A stretch of DNA of 64,000 nucleotides from DAOUJW01 sp965218945 (GTDB lineage: Bacteria > Chloroflexota > Dehalococcoidia > Lucifugimonadales > UBA2985): NCBI GenBank assembly GCA_965218945.1, contig OZ244718.1, positions 2,542,001 to 2,606,000 of the forward strand, read 5' to 3'. The stretch's first letter is position 1; each line of letters opens with the position of its first letter. Positions 17,858 through 26,761 of this stretch are shown here, in pieces. The notes below the pieces were generated by a model. It was not told the origin of the DNA. It ran no database searches and saw only the letters and a list, made by a program, of their open reading frames with translations. The translations under genes and the position numbers were made by a program.

Positions 17858-17932
17858 TCCCCGATAGCTCAGCGGTAGAGCGGGCGGCTGTTAACCGCTA
17901 GGTCGTAGGTTCGAATCCTACTCGGGGAGCCA
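17858..17932 (+). tRNA. tRNA-Asn (anticodon GTT)
   Basis: Complete cloverleaf: acceptor TCCCCGA/TCGGGGA, D-arm GCTCAGCGGTAGAGC, anticodon loop CTGTTAA (GTT), T-arm GTAGG-TTCGAAT-CCTAC, discriminator G and an encoded CCA. Truncated genes lie on both sides, which marks it as a recombination or insertion hotspot. Confidence 0.97.
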
Positions 17933-17967
17933 ATTCTTCCTACATTAAGTGTTTCCCGAAAGGGCGC

Positions 17968-18123
17968 ATGGACACTATAACCATCAAGGCGTGCCTCAAC
18001 GGGAACCGCAGCCGGGACGACAATCCCAATGTTCCCTGGACGCCCGAAGAGGTTGCAGAAGAGGCGGTCCATAGAACCGGCCTTTGCGTCCAGTCGACCT
18101 CCAGTTTGTTCCTGATGCCGTAG
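17968..18123 (+). pseudogene. N-terminal fragment of a BKACE-family (DUF849) enzyme
   Basis: ATG at 17968 opens MDTITIKACLNGNRSRDDNP, then NVPWTPEEVAEEAV. This is the start of beta-keto acid cleavage enzymes (Kce-like), where the metal site follows later. After EEAV the similarity stops and the frame ends at 18121. The remaining ~230 residues are absent. The break coincides with the end of the antisense NarL fragment at about 18070. Confidence 0.6.
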
Positions 18124-18180
18124 ATGGCGTTCCGGTCGGTCACAGGGTTGATTCCCAGGTTCCAGGAGTAGGAGAAGAGA
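18070..18180 (-). pseudogene. C-terminal helix-turn-helix remnant of a NarL-type response regulator
   Basis: On the minus strand, NLGINPVTDRNAIYGIRNKL then EVDWTQRPVLW matches the recognition helix and tail of the regulator at 4928-5593 (STVRNTIYHIQDKLGFGSKQEIVVWA). No receiver domain or start codon belongs to it. It abuts the truncated BKACE gene on the opposite strand, so two gene ends were joined by rearrangement. Confidence 0.55.
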
Positions 18181-18187
18181 GCAGGAT

Positions 18188-18937
18188 ATGACACTGAGAT
18201 TAGTCAACTGGAATGTCGAGTGGGCCACGCCCAACTCTCGTCGAACCCCTGAAATTGTAAGCCGCATAGATCGACACGCGCCCGAGGTAGCCTGCCTCAC
18301 TGAGGCGCTCGTCGGTCTGTTGTCGCAACGCGGGCGCATTATTTGCTCGCAGCCCGACTACGGCTACAGGGTCAAGGAGGGTCGGCGGAAGGTAGTGCTC
18401 TGGTCGAGGGAACCTTGGAATCAAGTAGACGACTTGGGGGTCAATTCTATGCCTCCGGGACGATTCGCCGCTGGAGTCACTCAGACTTCCTTGGGGCACG
18501 TCACCGTCATCGGAGTCTGTGTTCCCTGGTTCGGTTCTCGGACTGAGGCAAGGCGAGGATTGGATCGTAAGGTGCAGTGGGGAGATCACGAACAGTATCT
18601 TGCCGGTCTTACTGACGTACTCAGTCGGCGATCTGTAGGGAACCTGATTGTGATGGGAGACTTCAATCAGACCATTGGGACTAGCGGCCGCGCACCTCTT
18701 GAACTGCGACTGGCACTTCAGAATGCCTTTCCTCCGAGCATGAGAATCGTGACGTCGGAACTTGTCTTCCAGGGTCGCAGAAACATAGACCACATAGCGC
18801 TTAGTGAGGATCTGACAGTCCAGTCACTGGACATAATCAGCAACTTCCACGACGGAATGCATCTTTCGGACCATTTCGGAGTCGTCGCTGAATTGTCGGA
18901 CAGACACTCCAGCCGCTCCCTGTGCGGGATCGGATAG
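18188..18937 (+). CDS. Small EEP-superfamily hydrolase
   Basis: 249 aa. EEP motifs are in order: LVNWNVEW at the N-terminus, a Glu in CLTEALVG, VMGDFNQTIG near residue 157, RNIDHIALS and HLSDHFGV near the C-terminus. It is a metal-dependent phosphodiesterase or phosphatase of unknown substrate, with no signal peptide. The ATG at 18188 has AGGAG close upstream within ...GAGCAGGAT. It ends about 90 bp before the shared terminator hairpin at 19030. Confidence 0.85.
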   Translation: MTLRLVNWNVEWATPNSRRTPEIVSRIDRHAPEVACLTEALVGLLSQRGRIICSQPDYGYRVKEGRRKVVLWSREPWNQVDDLGVNSMPPGRFAAGVTQTSLGHVTVIGVCVPWFGSRTEARRGLDRKVQWGDHEQYLAGLTDVLSRRSVGNLIVMGDFNQTIGTSGRAPLELRLALQNAFPPSMRIVTSELVFQGRRNIDHIALSEDLTVQSLDIISNFHDGMHLSDHFGVVAELSDRHSSRSLCGIG

Positions 18938-19029
18938 GAGATTGACGCACTGAGTGTCCCGGGGCGGGAGACTTCTCGCAGTCCCACTATCGTTTATCGC
19001 TGACGGCCTACTCTAGCCACAGCAAATCA

Positions 19030-19062
19030 GGCCAGGAAAGGGGTCGCCCCCCTTTCCTGGCC
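19030..19062. terminator. Strong bidirectional hairpin terminator
   Basis: GGCCAGGAAAGGGG at 19030-19043 pairs perfectly with CCCCTTTCCTGGCC at 19049-19062 around a 5-nt loop. It lies between the convergent ends of the EEP gene (18937) and the binding-protein gene (19122). Short T-rich runs follow on both strands. Confidence 0.75.
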
Positions 19063-19121
19063 GTCATCTTCGATCCGTCTGATAACTGCTTCGGATCCCT
19101 ACCCGAAGGCGGGACTTCTAT

Positions 19122-20126
19122 CTAGGGAATCCAGGAGCTCCAGACTGACTCGTTGGCGTCAACCCACTCCTGCGCGGCCTGGCGTACGGTCAGGTCGTTC
19201 TCGGTGAGGTTGAGGACGATCTCGTTCTGCTGCTCGTTGGTCATCTGGAAACTGGACAGAAAATCGTATGCCTCCGGAAACTCGTCCTGGAAACCCGGCG
19301 AGGCCAGCTTTGCTACGGCGTCGGTTGGGAAGCCGCAGTTGAAACTGTCACCCTCGGGGTAGCAGTCCGAAGTCCACTCGGGCATCTCAATCTGCACCAG
19401 GTTGTACTTGGCGTGTGCCCAGTGTGGCTCCCAGAGGTACGTGAGGACCGGCTCGCCCCTTTGGAAGGCAGCGTCTACTTGAGCCAGGGCTGCGCCCTCG
19501 GACCCCGCGAACACCGGCTTGAAGTCGGCGCCGAAGGCTTCTAGTCGCTCCTCGGGCCTCGTGTCCCACGCCGCAGTGAACTCCAGGAGTCTTCCGCTGG
19601 CGCCGGTGTCGCTCGTGGCGAAAACGGACTTGTACTGATCCATGTCGCTGACGGTGCGCAGGTCGGGCGCTACGGCTTCGATGCCCCGTTCGGCGTCGCC
19701 ATTGATGACGTAGGAAGGAACATACCAGCCCGTCTCACCCACTATGCCCACCGTCCCAATGCGCTCCACTTCGGCGTCTTCAGCGTTCACGTATTCATCC
19801 AGGAGCTCGGCGCTGTAGGAAGGCCAGTTGCAACAGACGAAATGGAAATCGCCCCTTTCGAGACCGATGAAGAGGGGAGCCGAGTCTGCAGGAGCGAACT
19901 TGGTCGCGACAGTGTGGTCCATCTCCTGCTCCAGCAGGATCTGCGCTACAGCCGTCGTGACCAGCTGGCCGTTCCAGTCCTGGTCGACGAGATACAGGGT
20001 GCCCCTGGTCTCCGGCTCATCGACGACTACGTCGGCTTCTTGTTCACAGGCCAATCCTACTGCGAGGACCATGGACATCACCACAATCATAGAAAGACCA
20101 ATCCACCAATTCTTCACTGTTTTCAT
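19122..20126 (-). CDS. proX: Glycine betaine/proline-type ABC transporter substrate-binding lipoprotein
   Basis: 334 aa. The signal peptide ends in a VGLAC lipobox, followed by an acidic linker. The mature part is an OpuAC/ProX-type binding protein: LYLVDQDWNGQLVTTAVAQILL, CCNWPSYSAELLDEYV, GVGETGWYVPSYV-like and TYLWEPHWAHAKYNL segments, with the tryptophans expected of a quaternary-amine cage. AAAGGAG lies 6 nt before the ATG. It is the third gene of a transporter operon, 118 bp after the permease. It delivers betaine, choline or a similar compatible solute to the permease. Confidence 0.92.
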   Translation of the reverse strand: MKTVKNWWIGLSMIVVMSMVLAVGLACEQEADVVVDEPETRGTLYLVDQDWNGQLVTTAVAQILLEQEMDHTVATKFAPADSAPLFIGLERGDFHFVCCNWPSYSAELLDEYVNAEDAEVERIGTVGIVGETGWYVPSYVINGDAERGIEAVAPDLRTVSDMDQYKSVFATSDTGASGRLLEFTAAWDTRPEERLEAFGADFKPVFAGSEGAALAQVDAAFQRGEPVLTYLWEPHWAHAKYNLVQIEMPEWTSDCYPEGDSFNCGFPTDAVAKLASPGFQDEFPEAYDFLSSFQMTNEQQNEIVLNLTENDLTVRQAAQEWVDANESVWSSWIP

Positions 20127-20244
20127 TTTTTTCTCCTTTCAGGGTCAGGAGTGTATTAGACAATCCTGCCAGATTGCACCATGCCATATCGTCTCATAGG
20201 CATCCCTCCTTGTGCGGGTTCGCGGGCCATGTGCCGGATTCTCG

Positions 20245-22233
20245 CTACCTCAGCGTCGCAAGAGGTATTTCAGCGCCTTGTTTGCCCCTGGTCATGCGGT
20301 CAAGCACCATCGCCATGAAGACAATGGTCATCCCGGCAATCAGGCCATCGCCCATCCTTAGCCAGATGGAATTTATGAAAACTTCCTGTCCCAGGCCCCC
20401 ACCGCCCACAAGCCCTGCGATGATCACCATGGCGAACACCATGATGATGGTCTGGTTGACACCCATCATTATCGTAGGGAAGGCCAGGGGTATCTTGACT
20501 TGAAGCATGGTCTGAAGGCCGGTCGAGCCGTGGGCCTGGGCCGTCTCAATCACCTGTGCCGGCACTTCCTTGATGCCGAGGCTGGTCATGCGGATCACCG
20601 GAGGCAGCGCATACACCGCCGTGGCTATGATGCCGACCAGGGGCCCGATATCCCAGAGCATTATGACCGGTATCAGGTAAACGAAGATCGGCATGGTCTG
20701 CATGGTGTCCAGGATAGGCCGCAGGACCGACTCGAAGGCTCTGCTCTGGGAGGCTATAACGCCAATCCCGATACCGACCACCACCGTGAACAGCGCTGCG
20801 GTCAGCACCTGGCTCAGGGTGTCCATTGTCACGTCCCAAACCCCGCCGACGCCTGCGAAGGCCAGCCCTGCCACCGCGAGAAGCGCCACCCGCCATCCCG
20901 CTGTGAAGTAGGCCAGACCGGCCGCGATGACCATGAGCGCAGGCCAGGGGAGCCAGAGGAGCAGCGTGTTAATTGGTGAGTACCCAAGTTCCCGGAACAG
21001 GCTGTCCCGTACCCAACTTGTGATAAAGTGGAGGTTGACGGCCATCCAGCCGAAGACACTGTTAATGGGGTCCGCCATTGAGAAGGTCAGTTCGTCCGGG
21101 AAGTCTCTCAGGGGCCAGACCAGGGAACCAATGACCAGCAGGATGGCTATCAGACCCACGCCCGATATAGGAAGAGCGTAGCGGGCAGCCATGTCCCTAA
21201 AGCTCCGGTCGGCCGTCTCGTGAGAGCGCGGACTGATGGCCTGGACGGATGTAGCTGAGTTTGGACCGGAATTCGCGAGGGCGTAGCTGAGCCTGTCCAG
21301 AATGACAGCCAGGAGCACGATGGCGATGCCGCTCTCCAGTCCCTTCCCCGCGTCCACCTCCCTCAGCGAGAGCCATACGTCCCTGCCAAGCCCATCTATT
21401 CCCACCAGGGCAGTTATGATCACCATGGCAACTGCCATCATAATGGTCTGGTTGACACCCATCATGATCGAGCTCTTTGCCAGCGGCAACTGGACCTGAA
21501 ACAGCGTCTGAGACGTCGTCGACCCGTGCGCGTGGGCCGTCTCCATAGCGGCCTGGGGGACCTGGCGGATCCCCAGGTTGGTGAGCCGTATGACTGGAGG
21601 AATGCAGTAGACCACCGTAAGGAAGACGCCCTGGGTGCCGCTCACTCCGAATAGTACCAGTGCTGGGATGAGATACACAAAGGCAGGCAGGACTTGCATG
21701 GTGTCGAGAATCGGGCGGACGCCTGCCTCGAAGCGATTGTTGAAGGCAGCGAATATACCAATCGGCACACCAATCCCTACGGCGATAATCACTGAAACAC
21801 CCAATACGCTTAAGGTGAGCATCGCGGAGTCCCAGTACCCGTTGAAGCCGATGAACAGGGTAGCAGCGCCGCAGAAAAGCCCCAGCCATCTGCCGCCGAG
21901 TCTTAACCCCAACATCGATGCCGCCGCCACGACAACGGTCCAGGGGAGCCAAAGGAGGAATGTGTCTAACCCGGCGAGGCCCGCGTCTATCACTTCAGAG
22001 ATTGGATTGAAGAACCAGGCGAGGGTGTCGCCGAACCATTCAAAGAAGGCGTCAATCGGCTCCTGGATGGCAGGCTCCCAGCTCCGCGGCCAGTTTCCGA
22101 AGTCGGTGCTAGCGTTGGTGGTCGCCAGTGAATAGGCCAGAATATACGCGGCGACGGCAAGGGTCGCCCACAGAATGGCCTGGTGCCGGCGCTCCCGGAC
22201 AGGGCGAATCTGGAGAGCCTCCGTGCGGATCAC
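20245..22233 (-). CDS. proW: Tandem-fused glycine betaine ABC transporter permease
   Basis: 662 aa made of two ProW-like permease units joined head to tail. Unit 1 (about 1-330) has the EAA-type loop METAHAHGSTTSQTLFQVQLP; unit 2 (about 350-650) has the parallel IETAQAHGSTGLQTMLQVKIP. Both repeat RPILDTMQ..P.FVYLIP and MMGVNQTIMM. Ordinary ProW homodimerises, so this fusion supplies the whole membrane pore in one chain. The GTG start at 22233 overlaps the ATPase stop by 4 nt (GTGA), so the genes are coupled. Confidence 0.93.
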   Translation of the reverse strand: MIRTEALQIRPVRERRHQAILWATLAVAAYILAYSLATTNASTDFGNWPRSWEPAIQEPIDAFFEWFGDTLAWFFNPISEVIDAGLAGLDTFLLWLPWTVVVAAASMLGLRLGGRWLGLFCGAATLFIGFNGYWDSAMLTLSVLGVSVIIAVGIGVPIGIFAAFNNRFEAGVRPILDTMQVLPAFVYLIPALVLFGVSGTQGVFLTVVYCIPPVIRLTNLGIRQVPQAAMETAHAHGSTTSQTLFQVQLPLAKSSIMMGVNQTIMMAVAMVIITALVGIDGLGRDVWLSLREVDAGKGLESGIAIVLLAVILDRLSYALANSGPNSATSVQAISPRSHETADRSFRDMAARYALPISGVGLIAILLVIGSLVWPLRDFPDELTFSMADPINSVFGWMAVNLHFITSWVRDSLFRELGYSPINTLLLWLPWPALMVIAAGLAYFTAGWRVALLAVAGLAFAGVGGVWDVTMDTLSQVLTAALFTVVVGIGIGVIASQSRAFESVLRPILDTMQTMPIFVYLIPVIMLWDIGPLVGIIATAVYALPPVIRMTSLGIKEVPAQVIETAQAHGSTGLQTMLQVKIPLAFPTIMMGVNQTIIMVFAMVIIAGLVGGGGLGQEVFINSIWLRMGDGLIAGMTIVFMAMVLDRMTRGKQGAEIPLATLR

Positions 22234-23414
22234 GTCGCTACACCCTCGTCGCCTACGAGGGCCGCCATTGCCGCCTCACGGCTGATGGTGCCGATGCACC
22301 GGCCGTGGTCCAGGACAGCGATGGGGGCGTCGCCGTCGATTGCCAGGGGAATCAGCCGCTCGAGGCGGGTATCCGGCTCCACGATGGCGCAGGAGTCCCA
22401 CATTACGGAGGCGACGCTGGAGTGGGCCACCCCGCTACCAGGCACATCCGCCAAAAGCACCGCTCCGATAAAGCGGTCCTGCCCGTCGACCACCACCGCG
22501 CAGTCGCATTCCTGGGCCGCCAGCCTGGTCATCAGGTCGGCTAGCCCTTCGTCTGCGGTGGCGTATACTCGGGGCGGGGTCATGACAGAACGTGCGGTGA
22601 GCACCTTTGACCGAGGCACGTCCCGGGTGAAATCCCGCACGTAGTCGTTGATCGGGTTGGAGACCAGCTCCTCCGGCGTGCCTGTCTGAACGAACTCGCC
22701 GTCCTTCATAATGGCCACCCGGTCCCCGACCTTGAGGGCTTCGAGGAAATCGTGGGTTATGAATACCATCGTCTTCTGGACCAGCTGCTGGAGCCCAATC
22801 AGCTGGTCCTGCATATCCCGACGAATGAGGGGATCTAGAGCGCTGAACGGCTCATCGAAGAGGAGGATCTCCGGGTCGACCGCGAGGGCGCGGGCCAGCC
22901 CAACACGCTGCTGCATTCCGCCGCTCAGCTCGTGCGGGTACCGTTCCTCCCACCCCGTGAGCCCCACCATCTCAATGACTTCGGCGGCGCGGTTGAGTTG
23001 GGTGGCCTTGTCAATGCCCTGAATCTGGAGACCGTACACAACGTTGTCCAGGACCCGCTTGTGGGGAAAGTTGCCGAAGTGCTGGAAGACCATGCCCATC
23101 TTGTGGCGGCGGATGTCCCGCAGCTGCTGCTTATTCATTGCGAGCAAGTCCTCGCCGTCTATGAGGACCTCGCCGCGAGTCGGTTCTATGAGACGGCCAA
23201 GACAGCGGACGAGCGTCGACTTGCCACTGCCGGACAGGCCCATGATGACGAAGGTCTCTCCCTCCCGTACATCGAAGGAGACATCCCTGACGGCGAGCAC
23301 GCAGCCCGTCTGGGCCAAGACCTCCTCCCTGGAAAGGGCAGGGTCTATGGAGTCCGCAAGGTCCCGGGCCCCGTCCCCAAACACCTTCCAAAGGTTTCGG
23401 CACACGAGTGTCAA
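22230..23414 (-). CDS. proV: Glycine betaine ABC transporter ATPase with CBS domains
   Basis: 394 aa. Walker A is GLSGSGKST, the signature LSGGMQQR and Walker B ILLFDEPFSALD; the switch His is in FITHDF. Two CBS-type units follow (about 275-394; SVMTPPRVYATADEGLADLM, then VMWDSCAIVEPDTRLERLIP). In OpuA-type transporters CBS domains sense ionic strength or cyclic di-AMP, so this transporter is probably gated by osmotic state. The first usable start is TTG at 23414, with no good ribosome site. The frame stays open upstream without an ATG, so the exact start is uncertain. Confidence 0.93.
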   Translation of the reverse strand: MTLVCRNLWKVFGDGARDLADSIDPALSREEVLAQTGCVLAVRDVSFDVREGETFVIMGLSGSGKSTLVRCLGRLIEPTRGEVLIDGEDLLAMNKQQLRDIRRHKMGMVFQHFGNFPHKRVLDNVVYGLQIQGIDKATQLNRAAEVIEMVGLTGWEERYPHELSGGMQQRVGLARALAVDPEILLFDEPFSALDPLIRRDMQDQLIGLQQLVQKTMVFITHDFLEALKVGDRVAIMKDGEFVQTGTPEELVSNPINDYVRDFTRDVPRSKVLTARSVMTPPRVYATADEGLADLMTRLAAQECDCAVVVDGQDRFIGAVLLADVPGSGVAHSSVASVMWDSCAIVEPDTRLERLIPLAIDGDAPIAVLDHGRCIGTISREAAMAALVGDEGVAT

Positions 23415-23693
23415 GCCGGCGTCTACTCTGGATAGACTGGCCGACTCCGATGCATTGGCTAAGCCGGGTTCCCCTGGTTTGCTCTTGATATTCTTACCAC
23501 CTGTTATGTTAGTCCGACCCGGCTGGGAGAAGGGTTGGCAGGCAAGAAGGCCGCCAGTGCCGGCGGTCGGTTTACCAGAGTGATCAGTGAGTCCTGATGC
23601 GTTTGCAGGTCTGCCGGTGCTGTTCTGTCAACGCCCTCGCTTCCAGCAGCGTGTGGAAGATCTCCCTGTAGCAGTTGTTTTAACCATATCACC

Positions 23694-23975
23694 TTACCAA
23701 TTGTTCCCTACCCAGGTCAACAATGTGTACGGGGTCAGATAGATATCGGACAAGACCTCCTTCCCCGTGGTTTTAGTATTGAGCCGGTGGTGATAGAACT
23801 GGTCCGGGGTCCTGTAATCCAGGGCTTGATGGGGGCGCACCGTCTCGTCGGTGCGGTTCCAGGCTAACAGGGCCTGTCCGGCCAACCCAGATCAGCGGGG
23901 AGGTCCTCCACCTGGTAGAACCCCTCATCGTCGGTGCGGAAGCTTTGCTCAATGCGCCCGTTGCTCCTGTATCCA
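23694..23975 (-). pseudogene. Frameshifted C-terminal fragment of an IS481/IS3-type transposase
   Basis: On the minus strand SNGRIEQSFRTDDEGFYQVE then DLPADLGW runs to a stop near 23880. In the next frame ALLAWNRTDETVRPHQALDY then RTPDQF continues. The pair SNGR.E.S.RTD...FY and W...DETVRPHQAL..TP..F is the end of the DDE integrase domain of IS481/IS3 transposases, including the last catalytic Glu region. The N-terminus is missing and a frameshift separates the two pieces. An inactive insertion-sequence scar upstream of the betaine operon. Confidence 0.7.
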
Positions 23976-24071
23976 GTACGAGACAAGATTAACGGCTTCG
24001 TGATTTGCTTCACTTGAATACGTGGATATCAACCTAAATATTTGTGGTTATTTGTGATATAAGTAACTACT

Positions 24072-24101
24072 TTGACGCATTCCTTTACGTCTTGGTACAA
24101 T
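24072..24101 (+). promoter_or_regulatory. Sigma-70-type promoter for the amidinohydrolase-like gene
   Basis: TTGACG at 24072-24077, an 18-bp spacer and TACAAT at 24096-24101. The start of transcription would be near 24108, giving a leader of about 64 nt to the ATG at 24172. Confidence 0.5.
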
Positions 24102-24171
24102 TGGATCAAGTGGGGCGTCTACTAGCCGGAGCGAATGGCAACGGACATCACTACAAAGAAAGAGACTCAAT

Positions 24172-25053
24172 ATGTTATCCACAGTCACTAAAGGCATGAA
24201 CTATGTGGAATCACCGACCGAGTCGCGAAGCGGTACGGCTCACATCCTGATGTGTCCCCCGCACTACTTCGATGTCGACTACGAGATCAACCCCTGGATG
24301 AACAGAAGGGTCAGTGTCGACCAGGCTGTGGCGAGGGAGCAGTGGGACAATCTGTACCAACTGCTTGCGGGCGAAATCGGAGCGGCGGTGGAAATCATCG
24401 ACCCTGTCGTTGGGCTTCCCGACTTCGTGTTCACGGCCAACGCCGGGCTGCTCGTGGGCAACACCTTTATCGCCTCCAACTTCCGCTATCCCGAGAGGGC
24501 TCGGGAAGAGCCTCACTGGCAGGCCTGGTTTGAGTCGAAGGGGTACTGCGTAGTACGGCTCCCCTCCGGATTGTACTTCGAGGGTGAGGGTGACCTGCTC
24601 TCCCATGGTGATTTGATCATAGCAGGCTTCCGGCGCCGGACCGACCGAGGGGCGATCGACCGGGTAGGCGGGTTGCTGTGGAAGGAAGTGTTGGCCCTGG
24701 AGCTGGCCGACCCCTGGTTCTACCACCTGGACACTTGTGCGTGTCCACTCACGGATGGCGCCATCCTCTACTATCCGCCCGCATTCACGGCAGCCGGCCG
24801 CGATCTAATTGTTGAGCGTTTTCCCGATGCGATTCCTGTCCCGGAGGAGGAGGCTCGCCGGTTCGCCTGCAATTCCGTCGTCATAGACCACCACGTCGTA
24901 GTCAACTCAAACTGCCCGGTGGTCCGGGCGGAACTACGGGCCCGGGGATATGATGTCCATGAAGTGGACGTTAGCGAGTTCCTGAAGGCCGGTGGTGGAC
25001 CCAAATGCCTGTCGCTAATGCTGGGGACGCGGAGCCGGGCGAGCGGGCACTGA
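24172..25053 (+). CDS. Amidinotransferase/dimethylarginine dimethylaminohydrolase-like enzyme
   Basis: 293 aa of the guanidine-group-modifying pentein superfamily. Motifs: LPDFVFTANAGL (substrate Asp and Asn), FEGEGDLL, YHLDTCACPL with the catalytic His, and GGGPKCLSLML with the nucleophilic Cys near the C-terminus. Members hydrolyse or transfer the amidino group of arginine or methylarginines; DDAH-like or arginine-dihydrolase-like activity is likely, and the exact substrate cannot be called. The gene stands alone behind its own promoter. Confidence 0.87.
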   Translation: MLSTVTKGMNYVESPTESRSGTAHILMCPPHYFDVDYEINPWMNRRVSVDQAVAREQWDNLYQLLAGEIGAAVEIIDPVVGLPDFVFTANAGLLVGNTFIASNFRYPERAREEPHWQAWFESKGYCVVRLPSGLYFEGEGDLLSHGDLIIAGFRRRTDRGAIDRVGGLLWKEVLALELADPWFYHLDTCACPLTDGAILYYPPAFTAAGRDLIVERFPDAIPVPEEEARRFACNSVVIDHHVVVNSNCPVVRAELRARGYDVHEVDVSEFLKAGGGPKCLSLMLGTRSRASGH

Positions 25054-25128
25054 CACTGAGGGCAACACGCAGCCTGACCCCGTTCCCTACAACGAGTAGG
25101 GATACCTGTTCAACCAGCCCCTGCCCCA

Positions 25129-25362
25129 TCCCATACGGAGACCTTTGCATAACTCCGGTGTATCTCCCAGAAGAGGCAAACTTCTCCGTCATTCCCGTGA
25201 AGCTTGCCCCGTACTCCGATACGGGGACGGGAATCTAAGGCCCCTCTTCCAAGACATCGTAGCGTTGCAGACAGCGTTTTTAGATTCCTGCTTCCGCAGG
25301 AATGACGGTGGGGCAATTCTTGCGGGATGACGCTATGGGTTATGTAAAGGTCTCCCATACGG
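25129..25362. repeat. Nested inverted repeat, MITE-like element
   Basis: Two nested inverted repeats. Outer: CATACGGAGACCTTTGCATAA near 25130 matches the reverse complement of the segment at about 25338-25362 (...TTATGTAAAGGTCTCC...). Inner: CCGTCATTCC at 25186-25195 pairs with GGAATGACGG at 25299-25308, and GGGAATCTAA near 25230 pairs with TTTAGATTCC near 25279-25286. Inner units starting GTCATTCC and ending GGAATGAC are widespread palindromic bacterial repeats. No transposase is present. The 287 bp to the next gene hold nothing else recognised. Confidence 0.65.
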
Positions 25363-25649
25363 GTGACGTGGGCAAACACACGCTTGGGATATCCTCGGTG
25401 AGGACTGAACAACACCTGCTTTGCCCACTCATGGTGACGCTACAGAGTTTCCCTTCAGCCTGCCAAAGTCAACCGCGTGAGCGGGCTGGGACTGCTCAGG
25501 GCTTGGGTCTCCCCTCGACTGCGACCCTCTCGCAGGCTAGAATGGAGCCGTTCATCAGGTCGTCCCCGTGGAGTCCGCGCTGGGCCGCACCGGCCGCCGG
25601 CATTCAGCGCGGGGACCGCCGCAGTCGGATCACTGACAGGAGGTAGTAC

Positions 25650-26642
25650 ATGAACGCGCTGGTCATGGGAGGCACAAGGTTCAACGGCCTGCACCTCGTT
25701 CACGAGCTGGTGCGGTGCGGGCACACGGTCACCACCCTAAACAGGGGCGTCACGGAGGCCCGGCTGCCCAGGGACGTACGCCGTCTCTACGCCGACCGGA
25801 AGGACGTGCCGCAGCTCAAGGAGACGCTGGGATCTGAGGAGTTCGACGTGGTCTTCGACATCAGCGCCTACGTGCTGGAGGACGTCGAGAGCATGGTTGA
25901 CATATTCGAGGGGCGGACTGGGCACTACGTCTTCGCCAGCTCCACAGTGGTATACGCCGCCTCCAACATTCTGCCCATGAACGAGGACTTTCCCGTGGAC
26001 AGCACTCCCCGCCAGTCAGACTACGGGCGCAACAAGCTCATCTGCGAGGAGTTTCTGATGAGGGCGTTCAGGCAGCGCCGGTTCCCCATGACGGTTGCCC
26101 GCTTCTCGATGGTATTCGGGCCAGACAACGGGATCCTGGACCGGGAGCAGAGAATGTTCGTACGCCTGATGAGGGGGCGCAAGATACTGGTGCCGGGCCG
26201 GGGCGCCACGCTCGGCCAGGTCGGCCACGTGGACGACGAGGCCAGGGCGCTGCGCATGATGGCCCTCAACCCCAGAACGTATGGAGAGATCTATAACGTC
26301 ACGGGAAGGGACTACTTCAGCGATGAGGGGTACGTGGATACCTGCGCCAGGGCCGTGGGAGTGGAGGCCGACAAGGTCTTCGTGCCCGCTGAGGTCATGG
26401 ACTCGGCATCGCCGGAGATGCGGCGGCCCCTGATTCAGCGGCTCGCACCCTACATCCATCGCTGGGACGAGAGCACTCTCTTCGGTATCGGGAAGCTGCG
26501 GGATCACCTGGGATATGAGCCGTTCTACACCTTTGAGTCGGCGGTGGAGCAGACCTACGAGTGGTTCATGGCACAGGGGCTGGACAAACAGCGCGAGTAT
26601 GACTTCTCGGAGGAGGACGCTCTGATAGCCCGGCTGAGTTGA
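25650..26642 (+). CDS. NAD-dependent epimerase/dehydratase (extended SDR)
   Basis: 330 aa. The Rossmann motif is ALVMGGTRFNGLHLV, a variant glycine pattern; VVFDISAYV and YVFASSTVVYA follow, with the catalytic pair in SDYGRNKLICEEF (YxxxK) and the substrate region QVGHVDDEARAL. Similar proteins include the CSP41/RapB group of atypical SDRs and sugar epimerases; the substrate is unknown. AGGAGG lies 8 nt before the ATG. No neighbouring sugar genes suggest a pathway. Confidence 0.9.
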   Translation: MNALVMGGTRFNGLHLVHELVRCGHTVTTLNRGVTEARLPRDVRRLYADRKDVPQLKETLGSEEFDVVFDISAYVLEDVESMVDIFEGRTGHYVFASSTVVYAASNILPMNEDFPVDSTPRQSDYGRNKLICEEFLMRAFRQRRFPMTVARFSMVFGPDNGILDREQRMFVRLMRGRKILVPGRGATLGQVGHVDDEARALRMMALNPRTYGEIYNVTGRDYFSDEGYVDTCARAVGVEADKVFVPAEVMDSASPEMRRPLIQRLAPYIHRWDESTLFGIGKLRDHLGYEPFYTFESAVEQTYEWFMAQGLDKQREYDFSEEDALIARLS

Positions 26643-26761
26643 CGGCGCGGCCGGTGGTTCTTCAACGGCTCCGGTTGGGCAGATGAGCGCCTTCCGGCTG
26701 TAGACTGTCAGCTATAATGGGCCAGTCTGGAGAAGACCAGGCTCCGGTGGCGCTGCATTGG

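Noticed and set aside
26700..26720. TATAAT at 26712 as a promoter
   Set aside because: No -35 element at a proper distance and no gene downstream on that strand.
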